Positions 1-5,038 of a stretch of DNA of 5,038 nt are shown in pieces. The stretch lies in contig CANJJP010000169.1 in NCBI GenBank assembly GCA_947474485.1, forward strand, positions 1 to 5,038, written 5' to 3'. The notes under the pieces are model-generated. The model made no database searches. It was not told where the DNA came from and was given only the letters and a program-made list of their open reading frames with translations. Source of the stretch: Bacteroidota bacterium (GTDB lineage: Bacteria > Bacteroidota > Bacteroidia > B-17B0 > Aurantibacillaceae). The translations under genes were made by a program, and so were the position numbers. The stretch's first letter is position 1. Each line of letters begins with the position of its first letter.

Positions 1-866
1 CCTGTTGCAATGTTTCCAACAATTACTTGAAGCTTTGGAAATTTTTTCTTTACTGTTTTAAGCATTTCAATAACACCTTTTGAGTGTCCATGTGCAGTAT
101 CAATAATAATAGCATCAACACCTGCATTTACTAATGCTTCTGTTCTTTCAAGTGTATCTGCGGTAACACCAACTGCTGCTGCAACACGTAAGCGACCCAT
201 TGCATCTTTACATGCATAAGGTTGTACTTTACTTTTGATGATATCCTTGTAAGTAATTAATCCAATCAGTTTATTTTTATTGTCAACTACTGGTAATTTT
301 TCGATTTTATAATTTTGAAGAATTTCTTCCGCTTTTTTAAGATTTGTTCCTTGTTTAGCGGTAATGATATTGTCTTTTGTCATTACCTCTTTCACCGATT
401 TTTTCATGTCTTTTTCAAAACGTAAATCACGGTTAGTAACGATTCCAACTAATAATCCCTCTTTGCTTATTACAGGAATACCGCCAATTTTATTATCGGC
501 CATTAATTTCAATGCATCTCCGATAGTTGCCCCGTCTAACATGGTAACTGGGTCAACAATCATCCCGCTTTCCGAACGTTTTACTTTTCTAACTTGGTCA
601 GCTTGCGCGGCAATACTCATGTTTTTGTGTAAAACACCAATTCCACCTTCTTGTGCTATTGCAATAGCCATGCGGTGTTCGGTAACGGTGTCCATTGCTG
701 CAGTAACAATAGGAGTATTGATATCGATTCCTTTACTAAATTTTGATTTAATACTAACCTCGCGAGGCAATACTTCCGAATAAGCCGGAACCATTAAAAC
801 GTCGTCGTAAGTTAAACCTTCGGAAGTGAATTTGGAGTTCAAAAATGCTTGAAATGAAGATGCCAT
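1..866 (-). CDS. guaB: Inosine-5'-monophosphate dehydrogenase, N-terminal 288 residues (runs off left edge)
   Basis: IMP dehydrogenase oxidises IMP to XMP with NAD+, the committed cytosolic step of guanine nucleotide synthesis. The reading frame opens with ATG at 866-864 (MASSFQAFLNSKF) and stays open to the window edge, giving 288 of the roughly 490 residues usual for the family. The first half of the catalytic TIM barrel (about residues 10-95) contains LTYDDVLMVPAYSEVLPREV, TAAMDTVTE (55-63) and GGIGVLHKNMS. Two CBS domains follow, at about 102-156 (ending GIVTNRDLRF) and 162-218 (ending GLITYKDI). The barrel then resumes with AGVDAIIIDTAHGHSKG, in which D256 matches the family's NAD-contacting aspartate, and with VGNIAT at the edge. 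The catalytic cysteine loop and the flap lie outside the window, so catalytic integrity cannot be judged. The start is supported by the family N-terminus and by a promoter about 30 bp upstream. It is divergent from the plug-domain gene. Confidence 0.97.
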   Translation of the reverse strand, partial: MASSFQAFLNSKFTSEGLTYDDVLMVPAYSEVLPREVSIKSKFSKGIDINTPIVTAAMDTVTEHRMAIAIAQEGGIGVLHKNMSIAAQADQVRKVKRSESGMIVDPVTMLDGATIGDALKLMADNKIGGIPVISKEGLLVGIVTNRDLRFEKDMKKSVKEVMTKDNIITAKQGTNLKKAEEILQNYKIEKLPVVDNKNKLIGLITYKDIIKSKVQPYACKDAMGRLRVAAAVGVTADTLERTEALVNAGVDAIIIDTAHGHSKGVIEMLKTVKKKFPKLQVIVGNIAT

Positions 867-894
867 ATGAATTTTATTCGTTATAAAATTCTTG

Positions 895-925
895 CAAATA
901 TACATTTTTAAACCGAAAGCCCAAA
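895..925 (-). promoter_or_regulatory. Bacteroidota-type promoter for guaB
   Basis: On the minus strand there is a TTTG at 925-922, a 19-bp spacer, and TATATTTG at 902-895. This is an exact fit to the -33 TTTG / -7 TAnnTTTG promoter recognised by the primary sigma factor of Bacteroidota. Transcription would start near position 888, leaving a leader of about 22 nt before the guaB ATG. The leader has no Shine-Dalgarno sequence, which is usual in this phylum. The leader is too short for a riboswitch, so none is called. Confidence 0.75.
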
Positions 926-1040
926 TGTAACAAGTAAAGTAACAATTATTTAATGGTTTTTATGGAATGTGTTTTTGCCAGCGTCTTTAAGTAAAGAATC
1001 GATTCATAAAAAAATAAATACTAATTAAAACATAGAAATC

Positions 1041-1904
1041 ATGAAAAATAAATTAAAACAACTATTAGGAGCAATTGCCTTTTTAGTGCTAACAGCTATA
1101 GGGATTGCGCAAAACACCACGGGCGAAATAAAAGGACTTGTTACCGATGATCAGCACAACCCAGCAATTGGCGCTGAGATTAAAGCTTTGCAAGGTGGAG
1201 TGCTCATAAAAAATGCAATTGCAGATATTGATGGGAAATATACTTTGAAACCATTACAGCCAGGGCAGTATGAGGTATTGATAAGTTTTACGGGCTTTAA
1301 AACAAATAGGTATATTAAAGTTAGTGTTGAGGTAGAGGAAGCATCGTACCTTGATTCAGAAATGGAAGTGAATACCTTAATTGGATTTGATGTTGTGGCA
1401 GATAAACCTTGGGAGAAATCTATTGTTGATGTTTCTTATGTAACCATGCATAAATTAAGTTTAGAACAATTAAACCAAATGGCTGTATCAAAAGGCGATG
1501 TAAAAGGGATGATTGCAAATATATCGTCAGATATTATTGTTACTGATAATGGTGAAATATTTTCAAGAGGTTCTAGAGCAGGTTCGTCTAAGTATTATGT
1601 TGACGGTGATGTGTTGCCTTTTGGCACTGAGGTAACGGGAATGGCAATTCAAAATTTATCGGTTATAACAGGAGGTATTCCTGCGCAATATGGTGATGGT
1701 ACAGGCGCTGTAATTGTAGTAAACACTCGTGATTACTTTAGTGGAATAGCAGAAAAAAACATAAGCAATAGTAAATTTAAAAGTAAGATGGAGCAAGAAA
1801 AAAAGGACGCCGAGTTTGAAGCCCAGAAGAAAAAACGTGAAGCGGAGATTGAGGCGGAGAAAAAGGCAAAAGCAGCTATAATATTAAATACAAAAACAAA
1901 TTAG
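1041..1904 (+). CDS. Exported CarboxypepD-regulatory-like / TonB-plug domain protein without a beta-barrel
   Basis: This is a 287-residue secreted protein. Residues 1-23 form a Sec signal peptide: lysines, then LLGAIAFLVLTAIGIAQ, with cleavage likely around A22-Q24. Residues 28-110 resemble the carboxypeptidase regulatory-like sandwich that precedes SusC-type TonB-dependent receptors (GLVTDDQHNPAIGAEIKAL, DIDGKYTLKPLQPGQYEV). A TonB-box-like stretch, LIGFDVVADKP, follows at 113-123. Residues about 140-232 resemble a receptor plug domain, with FSRGSRAGSSKYYVDG and VITGGIPAQYGDGTGAVIVV. Where the 22-strand barrel should begin, the chain instead turns into a Lys/Glu-rich, probably helical or coiled-coil tail (about 245-280), then stops. 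TAG is followed by a terminator, so no barrel remnant lies downstream. The start is fixed by the signal peptide, and the leader is A/T-rich with no Shine-Dalgarno. Function is unknown; a periplasmic or outer-membrane-associated role is inferred. It could be a stabilised receptor truncation. Confidence 0.85.
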   Translation: MKNKLKQLLGAIAFLVLTAIGIAQNTTGEIKGLVTDDQHNPAIGAEIKALQGGVLIKNAIADIDGKYTLKPLQPGQYEVLISFTGFKTNRYIKVSVEVEEASYLDSEMEVNTLIGFDVVADKPWEKSIVDVSYVTMHKLSLEQLNQMAVSKGDVKGMIANISSDIIVTDNGEIFSRGSRAGSSKYYVDGDVLPFGTEVTGMAIQNLSVITGGIPAQYGDGTGAVIVVNTRDYFSGIAEKNISNSKFKSKMEQEKKDAEFEAQKKKREAEIEAEKKAKAAIILNTKTN

Positions 1905-1939
1905 TCTAATATGTTAGTGTTTTAATTATTAGTTTGTTC

Positions 1940-1967
1940 ACCGCCCGCTTCAGCGGGCGGTTTGTTT
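1940..1967 (+). terminator. GC-rich intrinsic terminator after the plug-domain gene
   Basis: A perfect 9-bp stem (ACCGCCCGC at 1940-1948 with GCGGGCGGT at 1953-1961) closes a TTCA loop and runs into TTTGTTT on the plus strand. It sits 35 bp after the TAG of the plug-domain gene and 17 bp before the end of the convergent nuclease gene. The T-rich side faces plus-strand transcription. On the minus strand the stem is followed by GAACAAACTA, so it should terminate weakly, if at all, in that direction. Its GC content stands out sharply against the AT-rich surroundings. Confidence 0.85.
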
Positions 1968-1984
1968 GGATATAACTTACGAAA

Positions 1985-3385
1985 TTAGATCTCAAAAACC
2001 TCACCTTTTACAGGAATAGTAACATGTTTAAATCCGTTTTTTACCAAGGTGTTTTTCCACTCTACTTTTGCTTCGTTTTCGCCATGCACAAGGAATATTG
2101 TTTTTACTTGCTCCTTGTTTTGACAACTTAAGAAACGAAGCATTTCTTCATAGTCTCCATGTGCGCTATAGGAAAGAATGATTTCGACATCTGCATTTAC
2201 TTCAAAATTTTCTCCGTAAATATTAACGCTTTTGTGACCAGCCATTAATTTACCGCCTAATGAGTTTGGAGAACAATATCCAACTGCAAGTATGGTGTTT
2301 TTGGGATTAGATATAGAATGTGCGATGTGATGTTTTACACGCCCTGCTTCCATCATGCCTGATGCAGAAATAATGATGCAAGGTTCTTTGTAATCATTTA
2401 AGCGCATCGAATCTTCTTTTTTATGAATGTAGGTTAATCCTTTAAAACCAAATGGATCTGGATCGGTTTTTATATAATCTTGTAAACTATCATTTAAGTA
2501 GTGAACGTACTTACGTGTAATATCCGTTGCGTTAACAGAAAGTGGACTATCAACAAACACTTTTATATTTGGCAATAGTTTTGCGTTTTTTAATTTATCC
2601 AACACAAAAACAATTTCTTGCGTACGACCTAAGCTAAATGCAGGTATGATTAACTTTCCCTTTTTCTCAACGCAAGTATGCCTAATCACTTGCAACAAAT
2701 GCATCTCTGCCGAATCCACTTTTTCATGCAATTTATTTCCGTATGTAGATTCGCAAATGATGTAATCTGCTTGCGGGAAGGATTGTGGATCTTTCATTAA
2801 TAAATCGGTGTATCTTCCAATGTCTCCAGTAAAAGTTAATCGCGTTGTTTTATCACTTTCTTTAATAACAAGATTTACGGCAGCACTTCCTAAAATATGC
2901 CCCGCATCAGTAAAGTTAAAACTTACTTCATCATTAATTGTGAAGTCAGTGCGATACTCCATTGGATGAAACATCTCAACCGTTTTTTTTACATCAGCTA
3001 AAGTATAGTGAGGTTTCAATAATTTTTGTCCGTTAGCCATTCGTCTTTTATTAATAAAACGAATATCTGCTTCGTGAATGTGGGCACTATCAATTAATAA
3101 AATTTCAGCAACTTCAGCAGTTGCGCGTGTGCAATAAATTTTTCCGCTAAAACCTTGATTAACCAAAAAAGGTAAGTTACCGGAGTGGTCGATGTGTGCG
3201 TGAGATAAAACTACTGCATCAATATCCTTTGCGTTTAAACCTAATTTAGAATTCAGTGCATTTGTATCTCTTCCCATTCCTTGATATAAGCCGCAATCCA
3301 AGAGTATTTGTTTTCCCTTTTCAGTAATCAATAGATGCTTACTACCTGTAACGGTTTCGGTTGCTCCAATAAATTTTATCTGCAT
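1985..3385 (-). CDS. Metallo-beta-lactamase fold, beta-CASP RNA nuclease (YSH1/CPSF-73-like)
   Basis: This is a predicted cytosolic zinc-dependent RNA nuclease of 466 residues, the normal length for bacterial stand-alone beta-CASP proteins such as Thermus TTHA0252. All the metal-binding motifs are present: SHAHIDHSG with H62, H64, D66 and H67; DAGHILGSA with H163; and FTGDIGRYTD with D188. The beta-CASP insert begins after motif A (E212 in ICESTYGN) and contains IIPAFSLGRTQE, VFVDSPL and ISASGMMEAGRV. Motif B is H409 in SYSAHGDYEE and motif C is H434 in FLVHGENEA, within the C-terminal RMMBL segment. The start (MQIKFIGATETVTGSKHLL) matches the family N-terminus, which begins directly with the first strand and the TVTGS turn. 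It lies 45 bp downstream of cysQ on the same strand, so co-transcription is possible. The family includes endo- and exonucleases, and the exact RNA substrate cannot be read from sequence. It lacks the N-terminal KH domains of archaeal aCPSF1. Confidence 0.93.
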   Translation of the reverse strand: MQIKFIGATETVTGSKHLLITEKGKQILLDCGLYQGMGRDTNALNSKLGLNAKDIDAVVLSHAHIDHSGNLPFLVNQGFSGKIYCTRATAEVAEILLIDSAHIHEADIRFINKRRMANGQKLLKPHYTLADVKKTVEMFHPMEYRTDFTINDEVSFNFTDAGHILGSAAVNLVIKESDKTTRLTFTGDIGRYTDLLMKDPQSFPQADYIICESTYGNKLHEKVDSAEMHLLQVIRHTCVEKKGKLIIPAFSLGRTQEIVFVLDKLKNAKLLPNIKVFVDSPLSVNATDITRKYVHYLNDSLQDYIKTDPDPFGFKGLTYIHKKEDSMRLNDYKEPCIIISASGMMEAGRVKHHIAHSISNPKNTILAVGYCSPNSLGGKLMAGHKSVNIYGENFEVNADVEIILSYSAHGDYEEMLRFLSCQNKEQVKTIFLVHGENEAKVEWKNTLVKNGFKHVTIPVKGEVFEI

Positions 3386-3430
3386 ATAATTAATTTAAAA
3401 TTTGAAAAGTACTCTTGTAAATATACTAAT

Positions 3431-4255
3431 TTACTCCGCTCTATAAGCTAGAAAATTGGGATTAGCTATATCCAATTTATTGTAACGCAAATTTTCTTTT
3501 GTTTCCATTTCAACAATTGCCCCACCTGCGTTTTTTAATATGCAATGCCCCGCACAAGTGTCCCATTCCATTGTTCTTCCGTAGCGAGGATATTCATGCG
3601 CTTTCCCTTCTGCTATCCAACACATTTTAATACTGCTGCCAGTATAAATTGTGTCAATTTCGCCTTTGCTATTTTTTAATGCTTGGATGTATTTTCTTAT
3701 TTCTCCATTTTGATGTGAGCGACTAGCAACAACCGTGTACACTTTTAGTAATTGTTGAAGAGGTAATTTTTTTGAAGATGCAATAATTTGTTCTAAACTT
3801 AAATTCTTGATTTTATCTTCTAATTCAATGTAAGTATGTCGGTCCATTTTATATGAACCTAAATCATCTGATGCAAAATATAAATCTTTAAATACAGGAG
3901 AAAAAATTACACCAATTACTGGAACACCTTTTACACTTAAAGCAATGTTAACAGTAAACTCTCCATTACGCTTTACAAATTCCTTTGTGCCATCAAGCGG
4001 GTCAACAATCCATAACTTATCCCAGTGTTTGCGTTCATCATAATCATGCTGAATACCCTCTTCGCCAAGCATTGGAATGTTGTGAATAGAAAGATATTCC
4101 TCAATAATTTGATTAGCTTGTTTATCTGCAATAGTTACTGGACTTGCATCGCTTTTGTATTCAACTTCAAATCCATTTTCGTACACAGCTGCAATATGCT
4201 TTCCTGCTTTAAGAGAAGCTAAAATTGCGCTATGGAGAAGGCTGGATAGGTTCAT
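3431..4255 (-). CDS. cysQ: 3'(2'),5'-bisphosphate nucleotidase CysQ
   Basis: CysQ is a Mg2+-dependent, Li+-sensitive phosphatase of the inositol monophosphatase superfamily. It converts 3'-phosphoadenosine 5'-phosphate (pAp, from sulfate assimilation and acyl-carrier-protein turnover) to AMP and phosphate. The length of 274 residues is usual. Metal-site motifs are intact: D44 in SPVTIADKQAN, E65/E66 in MLGEEG, D85-P-L-D88-G-T90 in WIVDPLDGTKEF, and D232 in MEWDTCAGH. The CysQ-type signatures KEFVKRNGEFTVNIAL and GSSIKMCWIAEGKAHEYPR separate it from inositol monophosphatases proper. The start at 4255 gives a family-like N-terminus (MNLSSLLHSAILASLKAGKHI). That ATG lies inside a repeated 13-mer and directly abuts the stop of a four-codon upstream ORF. 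It follows the BT_3928-like gene by 83 bp and precedes the nuclease gene by 45 bp. Confidence 0.95.
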   Translation of the reverse strand: MNLSSLLHSAILASLKAGKHIAAVYENGFEVEYKSDASPVTIADKQANQIIEEYLSIHNIPMLGEEGIQHDYDERKHWDKLWIVDPLDGTKEFVKRNGEFTVNIALSVKGVPVIGVIFSPVFKDLYFASDDLGSYKMDRHTYIELEDKIKNLSLEQIIASSKKLPLQQLLKVYTVVASRSHQNGEIRKYIQALKNSKGEIDTIYTGSSIKMCWIAEGKAHEYPRYGRTMEWDTCAGHCILKNAGGAIVEMETKENLRYNKLDIANPNFLAYRAE

Positions 4256-4279
4256 TTACGATTTGGTCATTTACGATTT
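4252..4279. repeat. Tandem 13-bp direct repeat over the cysQ start codon
   Basis: TCATTTACGATTT occurs at 4252-4264 and again at 4267-4279, separated by GG, giving a 15-bp period. Read on the minus strand, each copy is AAATCGTAAATGA. The copy nearer the gene contains the cysQ ATG. The inverted core (AAATCGTAAAT) recurs at 4323-4333. The identical matches are directly visible; any role is inference. Confidence 0.85.
4256..4270 (-). other. Four-codon upstream ORF abutting the cysQ start
   Basis: On the minus strand ATG ACC AAA TCG TAA (Met-Thr-Lys-Ser-stop) ends at 4256. The cysQ ATG begins at the very next base, in the same frame. The mini-ORF arises because the 13-mer containing the cysQ start codon is repeated with a 15-bp period, so both copies supply AAATCGTAAATG. 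Whether ribosomes use it is unknown. It could modulate cysQ translation by termination-reinitiation or be a neutral by-product of the duplication. Confidence 0.35.
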
Positions 4280-4333
4280 ATAGATTTAGGTAGAATTAAA
4301 AATATTCAAATTTTAAATCCTAAAATCGTAAAT
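4269..4333. repeat. Inverted repeat filling the gap between the BT_3928-like gene and cysQ
   Basis: ATTTACGATTT at 4269-4279 is the exact reverse complement of AAATCGTAAAT at 4323-4333. Pairing continues inward as TAGG (4287-4290) with CCTA (4319-4322) after a 7-nt bulge. The AT-rich interior (ATTAAAAAT near 4295-4303 against ATTTTAAAT near 4310-4318) can also pair imperfectly. The whole 83-bp gap is thus one long imperfect palindrome starting 5 bp after the upstream stop codon. It lacks a GC-rich stem plus T-tract, so I do not call it an intrinsic terminator. It may be an mRNA-stabilising hairpin or a dispersed intergenic repeat. Confidence 0.6.
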
Positions 4334-4338
4334 ACATT

Positions 4339-5038
4339 TTACTTCATATGTTCATTCTTCACTTCAGTAAACGAAGGCCAATTGTTGTAATGCCAGTTGG
4401 CAACTACTTTACAATCTTTCATTAACATTAAACCTGGGTTAGAGCGAATCATTGTTTTTAATACTGTTCCATCTGCAGAAACAAAATCGTATAAGGCTTG
4501 GTGCTTGTGTTTAAAATCATTAATTCTATCTGTGCTTGAAGAAGTTAAAGCATTTATAGGCACATTGTTCTTTTTACACAATTCATAGAAGTCGTTAATT
4601 TTTGCATGCACTACAGCATCATCTTCTGCCTTGTCTAGGTTCCAATAAACAATATAGAAGTTATATCCTTTTAAGTTTAAGATAGAATCAGTAATGCTAT
4701 TTCCATCAGCATCTGTTAAACTAAAGTCAACAATTTTTGGTCCGTCAACTTCAGGAGTAATTACAACTGAACCTAAAGCAGAATCATAAACCCAGTTTAA
4801 AGTATCTTGCCAAGGCATTGTTTTATCGGTAAATTCTTTTTTCTCTCCAGACTTTAAATTTTTGTATAAAAATCTTGATTCATAAACAGCAGGTTTAAAA
4901 TTAGGACCTGGTTTTAAACCATCACAAATACTCTTGCCTGGAGCATAAGCTCTAAAATCTTTTATAGGTAAATTATTGAATGTGTGTATTGGGAACCAAA
5001 CTGTGTAAACAACAAAAATGGCAACCAATCCATTATTA
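4339..5038 (-). CDS. BT_3928-like DoxX-family membrane protein, C-terminal part (5' end beyond right edge)
   Basis: The frame is open to the right edge and gives 232 visible residues. The only in-window start would be a TTG at 5028 in the middle of a membrane helix, so the true start is almost certainly outside. The first residues (GLVAIFVVYTVWFPIHTF) look like the end of a last transmembrane helix. They are followed by NLPIKDFRAYAPGKSI, the post-membrane signature I associate with Bacteroidota DoxX-type proteins of the BT_3928 family. A soluble domain follows with YESRFLYKN, KKEFTDKTMPWQDT and a thioredoxin-like portion (YNFYIVYWNLDKAED, then TVLKTMIRSNPGLMLMKDC with a likely cis-proline). 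No CxxC motif is present, so thiol-disulfide exchange of the usual kind is unlikely. The family's biochemical role is not established. It is the first visible gene of the minus-strand set leading to cysQ. Family assignment is from remembered sequence resemblance. Confidence 0.75.
   Translation of the reverse strand, partial: NNGLVAIFVVYTVWFPIHTFNNLPIKDFRAYAPGKSICDGLKPGPNFKPAVYESRFLYKNLKSGEKKEFTDKTMPWQDTLNWVYDSALGSVVITPEVDGPKIVDFSLTDADGNSITDSILNLKGYNFYIVYWNLDKAEDDAVVHAKINDFYELCKKNNVPINALTSSSTDRINDFKHKHQALYDFVSADGTVLKTMIRSNPGLMLMKDCKVVANWHYNNWPSFTEVKNEHMK

Noticed and set aside
364..783. 139-codon plus-strand open frame
   Set aside because: It lies antisense inside guaB, whose protein is unmistakable. 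The translation has no family features, so it is a shadow frame.
960..1040. Promoter for the plug-domain gene
   Set aside because: A TTTG exists at 974-977, but no TAnnTTTG follows at suitable spacing. The gene must have a promoter here or further upstream, but I cannot place it from sequence.
3418..3425. TATATTTA on the minus strand, a near match to the Bacteroidota -7 box, upstream of the beta-CASP gene
   Set aside because: It matches seven of the eight box bases but lacks the final G, and no TTTG is found at the expected spacing upstream. In such AT-rich DNA this is weak, so no promoter is called.
4025..4222. 65-codon plus-strand open frame
   Set aside because: It is antisense to the N-terminal part of cysQ, with no recognisable features or leader. 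Chance frame.
4307..4315. TAAAATTTG on the minus strand as a possible cysQ -7 box
   Set aside because: There is one extra base between TA and TTTG compared with the consensus, and no convincing -33 element. It also lies inside the inverted repeat.
4397..4588. 63-codon plus-strand open frame
   Set aside because: It is antisense to the BT_3928-like gene and has no supporting signals. Chance frame.
5026..5028. TTG as the start codon of the BT_3928-like gene
   Set aside because: It would begin inside a hydrophobic helix, and the frame remains open upstream to the window edge. The family has further N-terminal membrane helices, so the gene is truncated by the window.

Overview
The window reads as AT-rich chromosomal DNA from a member of the Bacteroidota. 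Three things point there. The guaB upstream region carries a Bacteroidota-type promoter (TTTG, 19 bp, TATATTTG). Gene starts have A/T-rich leaders with no Shine-Dalgarno sequence. The protein families also fit: a carboxypeptidase-regulatory-like plus TonB-plug protein and a BT_3928-type DoxX-family protein. I cannot assign a genus.

Layout, left to right. Positions 1-866 (minus strand) hold the first 288 codons of guaB, IMP dehydrogenase, which runs off the left edge. A 174-bp divergent intergenic region (867-1040) carries the guaB promoter. Positions 1041-1904 (plus) encode a 287-residue exported protein with a regulatory-like beta-sandwich and a TonB-receptor plug domain but no beta-barrel. 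It is closed by a strong GC-rich hairpin terminator. Three co-directional minus-strand genes then converge on it. In transcription order they are a 5'-truncated BT_3928/DoxX-family membrane protein (4339 to the right edge), cysQ (3431-4255), and a metallo-beta-lactamase/beta-CASP RNA nuclease (1985-3385). The gaps between them are 83 bp and 45 bp, so they may form one transcription unit.

The genes are mostly housekeeping: GMP synthesis, pAp clearance and RNA processing. No mobile element, CRISPR array, RNA gene or defence system is visible. The most unusual features are the barrel-less plug protein and the small repeat structure before cysQ. In that structure a tandem 13-bp repeat creates a four-codon upstream ORF whose stop abuts the cysQ start codon, and an inverted copy lies just after the preceding gene. 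No stretch longer than 300 bases lacks a gene.
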